NCBI RefSeq assembly: GCF_004770745.1
Contig: NZ_RQGD01000014.1
Span: 186,001-250,000, forward strand
Source of the DNA: Leptospira ognonensis
GTDB lineage: Bacteria; Spirochaetota; Leptospiria; Leptospirales; Leptospiraceae
Direction of reading: 5' to 3'
Length of the DNA: 64,000 bases
Shown here: in pieces, positions 54,286 through 62,613 of the stretch
Numbering within the stretch: the stretch's first letter is position 1
Layout: each line of letters begins with the position of its first letter
Notes under the pieces: model-generated
What the model was told of the DNA's origin: nothing
The model's database searches: none
Seen by the model: only the letters and a program-made list of their open reading frames with translations
Position numbers and translations under genes: made by a program

Positions 54286-54837
54286 ATGTCTGCTGATTAC
54301 AAAAAGTCGTTTCGTTTTAGATACATTATCGATAAAGAGTTCCAATTTAAATTTCTTTTACACTATTCCCTTCTATTTATCTCAGGCGTGGGAGTGACCC
54401 TCGGGTTTCTTTATTGGCTGAATAAAGCAAAATTTGACGGGGGAGCAGTCTTTAAACTCAGACAAGACGCACAGGTCGTGTATTGGAAAGTTGAAAACGA
54501 AGATGCAGCTCCTGGTGAAGAAAAAATAAAATATGTGCCGAGGGAGATTTACCTTCCCAATTACGACCACCAACTCAATATGTATACCATTCAATTCAAT
54601 GCAGTGGTCACCTTATCTGCCTTATACTTGGTTCTAATTACTATTTTCTCTATATTCAAATCCCATAAAATGGCAGGACCTGTTTTTAGTATCAAGCGGT
54701 CCTTAAAAAAAATGGCAGCAGGGGAGCCTATAGAGAAAGTTCGCGTCCGAAAGGGAGATGAATTTCAAGAACTTGTTGAAGTTTTAAACGAAGTGATTCA
54801 AAAGAGGATTGTTCAAGCAGAAAACAAGAAAACCTAA
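54286..54837 (+). CDS. membrane protein with HAMP-like C-terminus
   Basis: A 183-aa protein with two membrane helices (about 25-48 and 103-125). They flank an extracytoplasmic loop of about 55 residues, and a cytoplasmic HAMP-like segment follows (about 130-175, GPVFSIKRSLKKMAAG and VRKGDEFQELVEVLNEV). It looks like a sensor without an output domain. It lies 84 bases after the FecR gene, the same strand as the sigma operon, so it may be a further member of that signalling unit. It converges on the GGDEF gene with a 3-base gap. Confidence 0.72.
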   Translation: MSADYKKSFRFRYIIDKEFQFKFLLHYSLLFISGVGVTLGFLYWLNKAKFDGGAVFKLRQDAQVVYWKVENEDAAPGEEKIKYVPREIYLPNYDHQLNMYTIQFNAVVTLSALYLVLITIFSIFKSHKMAGPVFSIKRSLKKMAAGEPIEKVRVRKGDEFQELVEVLNEVIQKRIVQAENKKT

Positions 54838-54840
54838 ATA

Positions 54841-55974
54841 TCAATCCGAGTGAATTTGGTTTCGTCCGTTCTGTTTCGATTTGTATAAATAAATGTCGCT
54901 TCTTGATAAGAGAGAAGCGGCATCATCTTCCTCAGTAAGCTTTGCTATCCCCGCGCTGAGTGTTACACTCCAAGGAACTGTTTCAAATTTGTGGTTCTGA
55001 CAGGTGGTTAGAATCCTTTTTCCAATCTTTAAACCTGCTTCTATGTGAGCGTTGGGCAGTACGACCACGAACTCTTCTCCACCATACCGAGCAACTACAT
55101 CAGATTCTCTTACACTAGATTTGAGAATAGATGCAATATCAAGGATGACGTGATCTCCTATTGTATGACCAAGAGTATCATTGACCTGTTTAAAAAAATC
55201 TATATCCAATATCATGACAAGTAGAGGCTCTTTCGTTCTGCGACTCAGTAAAATTCGATTTTCTAAAAATTCGATAAAAAATCTTCGATTGTAGAGATGA
55301 GTCAAGGGATCTCGAATGGATAACTCACTTAATTTTTGATTTGATGCTCTTAGTTCGATTGTTAAGATTTGATTTTGAATACGGCTGTATTGAGCAATAG
55401 CACTTAAGAATATACTTACTATCGAAAATGATACCATATTCATCAGGAAGTTTTGATGGCATTGAGGAGTATCAAAGAAATGAATAAATGCTGCAATGTT
55501 TGCCATAGACCAAAAATTAAAAAAAATATAAGAGATTGGAGAACCAGAGTAAAGAATCGAAATTGAAATTAAGGCTAATAAATACGCCGTCATGTCATGG
55601 ATATCAAATAGACTTAAGGCACTGAGAAGAGCTGCAGTAGAAAGAATATACATGGGATAAAGGATTAGTAATGCCTGCAAAAGAGAGCTCTTCTTTGCTT
55701 TTTGGTGTGCGGTGGAAACGAAAGTTAGAAAGAGTATACTCATAACTCCCGATGATAGGTAAATGTAAAGATAAGAGATTTTCCCAAAAGGATTGTTAGT
55801 CTTTGTATCGAGTGTCAGATAACTTTGCACTGCGAAGAGAAAGGAGATTAGGATAACGAGAATGCTACCGATGGTAAAAGTTCGAATATTATGTTCTTTT
55901 TGAAATTCCCATAGTTCCTCCTGATTTAGATACTTGCGATGCAGAAGGATATTATGCCATATTTCTAAAAACAT
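54841..55974 (-). CDS. membrane diguanylate cyclase
   Basis: A 377-aa protein. The N-terminal part (about 30-205) has six to seven hydrophobic helices forming an unnamed membrane sensor, followed by a short coiled linker and a GGDEF domain (about 215-377). The active-site loop reads RYGGEEFVVVLPNA, with an RESD inhibitory site (RxxD) five residues before it. It therefore should make cyclic di-GMP and be subject to product inhibition. It is monocistronic and convergent with the HAMP-like protein gene. Confidence 0.93.
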   Translation of the reverse strand: MFLEIWHNILLHRKYLNQEELWEFQKEHNIRTFTIGSILVILISFLFAVQSYLTLDTKTNNPFGKISYLYIYLSSGVMSILFLTFVSTAHQKAKKSSLLQALLILYPMYILSTAALLSALSLFDIHDMTAYLLALISISILYSGSPISYIFFNFWSMANIAAFIHFFDTPQCHQNFLMNMVSFSIVSIFLSAIAQYSRIQNQILTIELRASNQKLSELSIRDPLTHLYNRRFFIEFLENRILLSRRTKEPLLVMILDIDFFKQVNDTLGHTIGDHVILDIASILKSSVRESDVVARYGGEEFVVVLPNAHIEAGLKIGKRILTTCQNHKFETVPWSVTLSAGIAKLTEEDDAASLLSRSDIYLYKSKQNGRNQIHSD

Positions 55975-56217
55975 TTCTGTACATCATTTGACGAATCAAA
56001 TGAAATCGATAAAACATCGTAAAAAAATGTTTTTTTGATATATATTTAGCATCTGAAGGCGATCTAACAGGGAAACTCAGTTTGATTCTAAGTTTTAGAA
56101 TCAAAAAAATGTTGTTAAGGATATCTTTGTCATTTAAAAAAATGAAACGTGACGAAAAATTACTTTCAAGGGACTTCCCAGTGAGAACGAACCTTTTGAT
56201 TTTTTAAAACTATTTAG
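55975..56217. other. AT-rich intergenic region without recognised gene
   Basis: Between the GGDEF gene start and the small DUF1653-like gene stop. It holds the GGDEF promoter region and repeated A/T tracts. No further open frame, RNA gene or clear hairpin terminator was recognised. Confidence 0.5.
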
Positions 56218-56397
56218 TTATAAAATTGTAAACTTTTCATAAAATTCATTTTTTTCTCTTACAAAGACAAGCGTTTCGTTTTTATAAATCATCATTGTTT
56301 GGCCATCCGTGGGTCCATTGGTACAATTTTTTGCCTCGCCAAGAATTTCGTAAAGATTTCCAGTTTTAAGATGTTTTGCAATTTTTTCTGGCTTCAT
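56218..56397 (-). CDS. small DUF1653-like protein coupled to the TetR gene
   Basis: A 59-aa gene found by reading the minus strand. The product begins MKPEKIAKHLKTGNLYEILG and continues with EAKNCTNG, a MIYKN segment and LVFVREKNEFYEKF. The pattern YEILGEA..., YKN..., FVRxxxEFYEK matches the short DUF1653-type pattern (Y-x-L-G-x-A, then a basic aromatic stretch, then FVR-x-x-x-x-F). Its ATG overlaps the TetR stop (ATGA), so it is translationally coupled to the repressor and may modulate it or serve as a small effector. Function unknown. Confidence 0.65.
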   Translation of the reverse strand: MKPEKIAKHLKTGNLYEILGEAKNCTNGPTDGQTMMIYKNETLVFVREKNEFYEKFTIL

Positions 56398-57035
56398 ACT
56401 AATAATCCTCCTCCCATCTGTTGCATGAGAGATGTGAACATTGCCTCACTTGAAAGTTGAGACGAGGAATTTTTCTGTTTTGAATCGATACCTTGTAAGC
56501 GCCCATCTAACACTAGCATTACGTAACCATGTGTAAACGACCAAATCATATAAGCCATCTCCTTCGGATCACCTTTTTTTAGGATCCCATTCGCTTGCAA
56601 TGTGACAACCGCTGATAATAATACATTGAAGGATTCCATGCCTGCCAGTTCACATGCTGGATATTCTGATAGATCATGTACGCTATTTGAAAACATAAGT
56701 CTGTACAATTCTGGATTTTCGTTGGCAAATCGCAGGTAAGAGATTCCCATCGCAATAAAAGCCTCTCTCGGATGCACTTCAATTTCCTTTTTCCCATCAA
56801 TCAATGCTGATTTAAATTGGATAAAGCCCAATTCTATGAGGCTCGCAAGTAAGGATTCCTTCTTTGAAAAGTGTTTATTTGGGGCGGAGTGAGTAACGCC
56901 AATCTTTTTAGCTATTTCTCTTAAGCTAAGTGATTCAACACCTTTCTTCTTGATCCAAATCAGCGATTCATTCAGAATCGCCTCTCTAAGATTCCCATGA
57001 TGGTAGCCTTTTTTTGGTTTCCTTCTTTCTAACAT
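56394..57035 (-). CDS. TetR family regulator of the efflux locus
   Basis: A 213-aa TetR protein. A basic N-terminus (MLERRKPKKGYHHGNL) precedes the DNA-binding helix-turn-helix SLREIAKKIGVTHSAPNKHF (about 39-58), and a helical ligand domain follows. The first three of four 17-bp palindromes lie between it and the divergent efflux operon, the nearest 23 bases from its start. Autoregulation and repression of the pump are therefore likely. The ligand is unknown. It is followed, with overlapping codons, by a 59-aa gene. Confidence 0.9.
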   Translation of the reverse strand: MLERRKPKKGYHHGNLREAILNESLIWIKKKGVESLSLREIAKKIGVTHSAPNKHFSKKESLLASLIELGFIQFKSALIDGKKEIEVHPREAFIAMGISYLRFANENPELYRLMFSNSVHDLSEYPACELAGMESFNVLLSAVVTLQANGILKKGDPKEMAYMIWSFTHGYVMLVLDGRLQGIDSKQKNSSSQLSSEAMFTSLMQQMGGGLLV

Positions 57036-57057
57036 AGCCTGTTCAGCAAAATTTAAA

Positions 57058-57074
57058 TATAGATATTGTCTACT
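57058..57074. promoter_or_regulatory. TetR operator A (TetR-proximal)
   Basis: 17-bp site TATAG-N7-CTACT, centre 57066. It differs from the consensus TGTAG-N7-CTACA at two arm positions, but its inner bases match operator D in reverse orientation. It sits just ahead of the TetR start. Confidence 0.65.
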
Positions 57075-57099
57075 TTTTTACGTTGACAGATTTTTCGCA

Positions 57100-57116
57100 T
57101 GTAGCCAGAGTCTACT
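57100..57116. promoter_or_regulatory. TetR operator B
   Basis: 17-bp site TGTAG-N7-CTACT, centre 57108. Its centre is 42 bp from operator A and 21 bp from operator C, i.e. whole helical turns. Confidence 0.7.
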
Positions 57117-57120
57117 TTAT

Positions 57121-57137
57121 TGTAGTCGATGTCTACA
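57121..57137. promoter_or_regulatory. TetR operator C (efflux-proximal)
   Basis: 17-bp site TGTAGTCGATGTCTACA with perfect 5-base arms, centre 57129, ending 11 bases before the adaptor start codon at 57149. It matches operator D at 14 of 17 positions. Confidence 0.75.
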
Positions 57138-57148
57138 TTGAGGGAATC

Positions 57149-57760
57149 ATGGCTCCATTTTTTAGAAATCTCGGTATATCTTATTCGATTTTCATTTTAT
57201 CTTTCTGTGGGAAAGAAATGGAGTATGAGATACCAACTCTATTCGCGAAAGGTTATCAAGTTGAGAATTCCTTTCCGATTCAAGAAATTTTGATTCGGAG
57301 CAGAGTGGTTCGTGGAAGCAGAAAGAATGAATATTCTCTCGTATTTGATTCTAAATACAAAAATCAATTATTAGCATATAAACCTAGTAAGATTCAATTG
57401 AATCTACCCTATCTGAATGCACCTTCCTTTTTTGTAAGTATCACCTATAAGGACGCACAGATACTGAGTAGCTTCCATTTCCCCGAAGGTTGGATTGATT
57501 CGGCGGAACTTGACGGTTATTTTTATATTAAAAATTCACAAGGTTGGAGTGTACCAATCAATGTCATTTATTCACCACTTGGTGAAAATCAATATGTGAT
57601 CAAGCTTTCTAACGGGCGAGTTTCAACCTTACAAGTAAATGTAATCGAGGTAGCGAATGACCAGGCAATCATAATGGGCAAACTAGAAAAAGGTGATATT
57701 CTAATAAGCTCCAGGCAAAGCGAAATGATTGATGGAATGACTGTTAAGGTAAATCTATGA
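57149..57760 (+). CDS. truncated RND efflux adaptor-like lipoprotein
   Basis: A 203-aa predicted lipoprotein or signal-anchored protein (ISYSIFILSFC, a lipobox-like segment with an unusual Phe before Cys). Its C-terminal 70 residues match the end of periplasmic adaptors (HlyD/AcrA type): VPINVIYSP, then AIIMGKLEKGDILISS and DGMTVKV. The lipoyl and alpha-hairpin parts of a normal 350-400 aa adaptor are absent. The ATG at 57149 has GAGGGA upstream; an open frame back to 57083 would run through operators B and C. The stop overlaps the pump start (ATGA). Confidence 0.75.
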   Translation: MAPFFRNLGISYSIFILSFCGKEMEYEIPTLFAKGYQVENSFPIQEILIRSRVVRGSRKNEYSLVFDSKYKNQLLAYKPSKIQLNLPYLNAPSFFVSITYKDAQILSSFHFPEGWIDSAELDGYFYIKNSQGWSVPINVIYSPLGENQYVIKLSNGRVSTLQVNVIEVANDQAIIMGKLEKGDILISSRQSEMIDGMTVKVNL

Positions 57761-60700
57761 AATTTGCAAATTTTGTCTTAGAAAGAAAAAGCTTAATTTT
57801 TACAATATTCACATTCTTTGCCCTTCTTGGGATTTTAGAATTTTTCGTTATGCCAAGAGAAGAGGACCCTAGATTAAAAGAGAGATTTGGTGTGTTAAAG
57901 ATCGTATATCCTGGGGCAACACTTGAAATGATGAGTCGCTTAGTGACGATTCCAACGGAAGAAGCCCTGGCAGAAATCCCTTCTATTCGAACATTAGAAG
58001 TTAGAGTTCGTCCTGAGGTGATGATCGCTGAAATAAGACTTCAGGACAATTTAGGCAGTGATCAGGAGATCAATGATGCTTGGAAAAGAATCGAGGACGC
58101 GATAAAAAAGATTGAAACAAAATATCCACCTGGCCTCCAACCATGGGATTTAAATCGAAGAGTTACTGAGCAGGAAACAATTTTAATTGCTCTAACAGGC
58201 TCAGATGATGTTCTCTATTTGAAGGACGAAATTGATAAACTTCGGACGGAGTTGCTTAAAAATCAAAATGTTGCAAAGGTAAATCGAATCGCCGATCCAG
58301 AAGAAGAGATTGAAATTTTCATTCCTAAAAAAATTTTAGAGGAGAAGGGGATATCTCTCCGATTTTTCTCGGATTGGATTTCCGCTGCGAATCATAGCAT
58401 CCCACCAGGAACTATGCGGCTCAACACTCAAAAAGCATTGGTAAAAACGGATGGATGGTTTGGAGACCTTCCATCGATTTCACAATTAAGTATACCGTTG
58501 CCTGGGGGAGAGTTAAGGAGCATCGGAGATCTTGGTGAAGTAAAATCAAAACCCAAATTTCCTATAACTGAAATTATGCGCTCACGAGGATCACCTGCCG
58601 TTGGTCTTGGAATTGTTGCTAAAAATAATATCAATCTTGTCCAATTTGGAGAGCAAATCGAATTGGTGGTAAAAAAATGGCAGATCAAAAATCCCTTGCT
58701 TAATGCCGAGATCATCAACTCGCAACCAAGTTATGTAGCAAGCAGACTCTCTGAACTTGGATGGAATCTTTTCTCTGGTATTCTGATAGTTGCGCTAGTT
58801 CTGATTAGTATGATGGGTTTTAGGATTGGCATTCTCTCTGCAATCATCGTTCCAGTTATTGCTATCATTAGTTTGGGTATTTATGGAATGTTTGGTGGAG
58901 TTCTGCATCAGATTTCAATTGCCGCTTTTGTCATGGCTCTCGGACTTTTGATAGATAATGTGATTGTCGTTTTAGAAAGCATCCAAGAAAAAATTGATGA
59001 AGGATCCGAGCTGATTTCGTCTGTTAAAGTTACGATCTCGAATTTAGCATTCCCTTTATTTAGTGCCACAGGGACCACTCTTGCGTCTTTCATTCCCCTT
59101 CTTGGGTCGAGCGGCAATTCGGCAGATTTTACTCGTGCCATTCCTATCATTAATATGCTAACTCTTTCAGTTAGTTTTTTATTTGCACTCTTAGTGACTC
59201 CCCTTCTAGGGGCCATATTTTTAAGACCAAAACGGAAAACTAAGGTTTCCTATTATGAAATTGTGGCACGAAAGATTGGTACATGGATACCCGGATACGC
59301 AACAACGATTTTGTTAGGAGCTGTTGTCTTATTTTTGATTGCCATGGCAGGCTTTGGCTCTTTGCCAAAAAAATTCTTTCCTGATGCCGACCGAGACCAA
59401 CTGATTTTAGATCTAAGATTGCCAGAAGGAACGGATATCTCAAAAACAAATGAGGTCGCAAGAGAGGTAGAATCCTGGTTGCAATCTGATAAGAGATTAA
59501 AATCTATAAATGTGTTTGTTGGTAGGACAGTTCCTTTATTTTATTATAATCTAACTCAATCACCAAATAGCCCACAAATCGCACAGTTCATTCTTAAATT
59601 GGAGAATATCAAGGAAAAAGAAGTCTTCAAAAAAGATTTTCAAAAAATTTTAGATACGAAATTGTATTCTGGAATTGCCGTATTACAGGAATTAAAACAA
59701 GGCCCACCGGTGAAAGCTCCTATTGAAATTAGATTGTTTACAGAAAATAAAGATGACTTATTTAAATCTCATCAAGAAATTCTAAGGGCACTTTACAAAA
59801 CAAAAGGATTAAAAGACATTCGCTCCGATCTTGGTGTAGGAACACCAGTTTTGAATTGGGAGAGCGATGATGCTTCGCTTTCTAGATATCGTACTTCTAG
59901 ATCGGATGTTACGCTTTCTATTTTATCACAAACACGAGGCTTACCTATAGGATTTTATAGGGGAGGGGAAAGGCCAATTCCCATTGTACTTAGAACTCTC
60001 AGTAAGGATTCCATTTTACCCTCTACCATTTCAGAAAGTCCCCTAGTTTCTACTAGAACGGAAACATTAAAACTTTCTTCTGTTACTCACCTAACATTAA
60101 TATGGGAACCTTCACTGCTGTATCGGAGAAATCGAGAAACAGGGGTCAATTTTTTTGCAGAGGTCACAAATGGGTATTCTGCAGAGGCGCTTACCAAAAT
60201 GCTTGCGCTTCGTTTGGAGAAGATTCAATTTCCAGAGTCTGTTAGGTGGGAATTCGGAGGAGAACAAGCAGAATCGGGAAGTGCCAATCAATCTCTGATT
60301 GCGGTTGCTCCACTAGGCATGATGGTTTTGATTTCGTTTTTATTACTCGAATTCGGTAGCTGGAAAAAAACGGGCATCATATTACTCACCGTTCCTCTTT
60401 CTATGATTGGTGTCGTCCCGGGATTGTTATTGTCTGGAAAACCCTTTGGTTTTTTGTCCCTCCTTGGCATTTTTGCTTTGGTAGGGATCGTGGTGAACAA
60501 TGGGATTCTATTATTAGATTATATTGGTCAAGCGACGGCAAAAGGAGATTCGATACGTATCGCAATAGAATTTTCATTATCAAAGCGGATCAGACCCATC
60601 CTTCTTACAACTTTAACTACGATTGCTGGTCTTCTACCCCTTGCCTTGACGGATGCAACATTATGGCCTCCCTTTGCTTGGACGATGATTTCTGGTCTCC

Positions 60701-62088
60701 TAGTCTCAACTTTATTGACTTTACTGGTTGTTCCAGCCGCAACCTATCTAGCGTTCAGTGAGAAGCCGGACGTAAAACGAAAACGAAAGAATTTTGATCT
60801 CGGAAAAATTCGGAAATTAATTCCTTACATTTATATCATTGGATTGATCGCAACATTCTCTTTTCCTCTCCAAGCAGATTCACCTGTCTTGACTTGGAAG
60901 GATATTGTTAGGAAAGCCGAGGAGTCGCCGAGGGTAAAGATTGCCTGGGAAGAATGGAAGAGAAAAAATCTTGAGAAAGAGAAATTCGAGCATGCAGTTT
61001 ACTATCCGAAATTAGGACTATCTGTTGAGCATATAGACAGAAATAAAACCTTATTTCCAAATGCTAGTTTGCCGGTTGTAGCAGGAATCAATCCTAGCTA
61101 TTGGACAGGTGGTGTTGAATTGCAACAGACATTATTTGATCCGGCAAATTGGTTTGCTGTTTCAAAGGCCCTTGATTATTCAGAAGAAGCGCAACGTCTC
61201 TTGTCTTATCGTGCTAAGGAAACATCGCAATCGGAAGCCTTGCTCTCATTCGTTACGATTCATCGGATCAAAATCAAAAAACAAAATTTAATGGAATTAA
61301 AACAGTCCTTGGGTATCCGATTTGCCGAACTGAAAAGATTATACGCGATCGGGCAAGTTACGGAAAGCGAATTGTTCCGAATAGAACAAGCGTTGAGCCA
61401 AGCAAAAATATCCCTGGAAGAATTAGAGGAGAAAGAGAAGGTCGCCGGTCTAGTATTAAGAAGGAACTTAGGAATGGATGAAGACATTGTAATCGGTATC
61501 CTTCCGAAAGAAGAGGAATTAGAAGTTCTGCGAGAAAATGAAGAGAATCCTGAGAGATTAGAACTTGTGTCAATCCGAAAGAAAATATTAGCACTTCAGG
61601 AAAAGAAAAAATCAATAGAGTATGAAGCCCTACCAAAGTTAGTTGCTAAGGGAAGTTACGTTTATTTGAACAACAATCAATTTAACACAGATAACTGGGG
61701 GCAACTTTCACTTGGAGTGAGCGTTAATCCTTTTGATGGTGGCGTTAGAAAAATTCGTATAGAAGAAACCGAATCGGAAATCAGAAGCACGAGAGAAGAG
61801 TTTAATGATTTAGTGCGAGCACTCACACTAGAGAAAGAAGATTCGCTCACACAAGTTAAAGTCAAAAAATATGAAGTGAGCATCCGACAAACAAATGTCA
61901 TCAAATCAAAAAATGCTTCTAAAAAGGAATATGAAAGGTCAAAAACAGGAAAGTCAAACATCAACTCTTGGATTGATGCCGAAATCCTTTACTCCGAGGA
62001 AAAAGACAGATATGAAATGAGTAAAATCGATCTCATTGAGCGACTGATACGCTATCGGAATGTACTCGGGATTGGATATGACATTTAA
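57757..62088 (+). CDS. RND efflux permease fused to a TolC-family outer-membrane factor
   Basis: A 1443-aa fusion. Residues 1 to about 1002 are a full RND pump: TM1 at 12-30, a periplasmic docking/porter half with FPDADRDQLILDLRLPEGTD in the second half, TM4 with ALGLLIDNVIVVLES, and a second porter with FAWTMISGLLVST near the last helix. Residues 1007-1020 form a basic linker (KRKRK), 1021-1038 a hydrophobic segment ending PLQADS that resembles a signal peptidase site, and 1041-1443 a TolC-like factor with two helical repeats (LYAIGQVTESELFRIEQ and KTGKSNINSWIDAEILYSEE). No ATG, GTG or usable start lies at the junction, so the DNA encodes one polypeptide. Confidence 0.88.
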   Translation: MKFANFVLERKSLIFTIFTFFALLGILEFFVMPREEDPRLKERFGVLKIVYPGATLEMMSRLVTIPTEEALAEIPSIRTLEVRVRPEVMIAEIRLQDNLGSDQEINDAWKRIEDAIKKIETKYPPGLQPWDLNRRVTEQETILIALTGSDDVLYLKDEIDKLRTELLKNQNVAKVNRIADPEEEIEIFIPKKILEEKGISLRFFSDWISAANHSIPPGTMRLNTQKALVKTDGWFGDLPSISQLSIPLPGGELRSIGDLGEVKSKPKFPITEIMRSRGSPAVGLGIVAKNNINLVQFGEQIELVVKKWQIKNPLLNAEIINSQPSYVASRLSELGWNLFSGILIVALVLISMMGFRIGILSAIIVPVIAIISLGIYGMFGGVLHQISIAAFVMALGLLIDNVIVVLESIQEKIDEGSELISSVKVTISNLAFPLFSATGTTLASFIPLLGSSGNSADFTRAIPIINMLTLSVSFLFALLVTPLLGAIFLRPKRKTKVSYYEIVARKIGTWIPGYATTILLGAVVLFLIAMAGFGSLPKKFFPDADRDQLILDLRLPEGTDISKTNEVAREVESWLQSDKRLKSINVFVGRTVPLFYYNLTQSPNSPQIAQFILKLENIKEKEVFKKDFQKILDTKLYSGIAVLQELKQGPPVKAPIEIRLFTENKDDLFKSHQEILRALYKTKGLKDIRSDLGVGTPVLNWESDDASLSRYRTSRSDVTLSILSQTRGLPIGFYRGGERPIPIVLRTLSKDSILPSTISESPLVSTRTETLKLSSVTHLTLIWEPSLLYRRNRETGVNFFAEVTNGYSAEALTKMLALRLEKIQFPESVRWEFGGEQAESGSANQSLIAVAPLGMMVLISFLLLEFGSWKKTGIILLTVPLSMIGVVPGLLLSGKPFGFLSLLGIFALVGIVVNNGILLLDYIGQATAKGDSIRIAIEFSLSKRIRPILLTTLTTIAGLLPLALTDATLWPPFAWTMISGLLVSTLLTLLVVPAATYLAFSEKPDVKRKRKNFDLGKIRKLIPYIYIIGLIATFSFPLQADSPVLTWKDIVRKAEESPRVKIAWEEWKRKNLEKEKFEHAVYYPKLGLSVEHIDRNKTLFPNASLPVVAGINPSYWTGGVELQQTLFDPANWFAVSKALDYSEEAQRLLSYRAKETSQSEALLSFVTIHRIKIKKQNLMELKQSLGIRFAELKRLYAIGQVTESELFRIEQALSQAKISLEELEEKEKVAGLVLRRNLGMDEDIVIGILPKEEELEVLRENEENPERLELVSIRKKILALQEKKKSIEYEALPKLVAKGSYVYLNNNQFNTDNWGQLSLGVSVNPFDGGVRKIRIEETESEIRSTREEFNDLVRALTLEKEDSLTQVKVKKYEVSIRQTNVIKSKNASKKEYERSKTGKSNINSWIDAEILYSEEKDRYEMSKIDLIERLIRYRNVLGIGYDI

Positions 62089-62102
62089 AAGCTAAAAAAA
62101 AT

Positions 62103-62130
62103 TTGACAAAGAACTGAGTATTTTATAAAT
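62103..62130 (+). promoter_or_regulatory. promoter of the DUF2141-SDR operon
   Basis: TTGACA (62103-62108) and a TATAAA-type -10 (62124-62129), spacing 15 bases. Operator D abuts the -10 box, so TetR bound there would block the promoter. Confidence 0.7.
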
Positions 62131-62146
62131 GTAGACAATATCTACA
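62130..62146. promoter_or_regulatory. TetR operator D, controlling the downstream operon
   Basis: 17-bp site TGTAGACAATATCTACA with 6-base perfect arms, the best copy of the motif in the window. It matches operator C at 14 of 17 positions and lies just downstream of a TTGACA/TATAAA promoter and 31 bases before the DUF2141 gene start. Confidence 0.8.
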
Positions 62147-62176
62147 TAGTTTACAATGACAACATAGGAGAACTTT

Positions 62177-62608
62177 ATGAAAAAAACGGGCATAGTGATC
62201 GCAGGATTTTTAGCAATTTTTCAATCACAACTTCAAGCAATTGATCTGGATGTGGAAGTCCAGCGGCGGATCTCGAATTCATCCATAATCAGCTGTGCCA
62301 TATTTGAGTCAGCAGATGGTTTCCCTTCGGATTCGAGCAAGAGGTTACTCGGTGTGATCGCTGTAATCGAAAAGGAGAACAAGCCGATTTGTAAGTTTAA
62401 AGGATTGGCTTTAAAAAAATACGCAGTTGCCGTTCTTGAAGATTTGAATGGAAACGGGGGCATGGACAAAACGATGATAGGGATGCCAAAGGAACCTTGG
62501 GGTGTTTCCAATAATGCGCCGATGCATACTTTCGGTCCCCCGACGTTTGAAGAAGCAAGTTTCCAGTTAACAACTAACAAAACCATTCAGATTAAATTGA
62601 ATCCATAA
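62177..62608 (+). CDS. exported DUF2141 protein
   Basis: A 143-aa protein with a signal peptide (MKKTGIVIAGFLAIFQSQLQA). The following DUF2141 domain has the family core YAVAVLEDLNGNGGMDKTMI and GMPKEPWGVSNNA (about 75-113), an Asp/Asn/Gly-rich beta structure that may bind a metal ion. DUF2141 proteins are common in envelope-lipid and pigment-related loci, but the function is unknown. GGAG precedes the ATG by about 8 bases. It is the first gene of an operon under TetR operator D. Confidence 0.88.
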   Translation: MKKTGIVIAGFLAIFQSQLQAIDLDVEVQRRISNSSIISCAIFESADGFPSDSSKRLLGVIAVIEKENKPICKFKGLALKKYAVAVLEDLNGNGGMDKTMIGMPKEPWGVSNNAPMHTFGPPTFEEASFQLTTNKTIQIKLNP

Positions 62609-62613
62609 TCCTT

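Noticed and set aside
57083..57148. Upstream extension of the truncated adaptor
   Set aside because: It runs through operators B and C; the ATG at 57149 has GAGGGA upstream and begins a lipobox-like signal.
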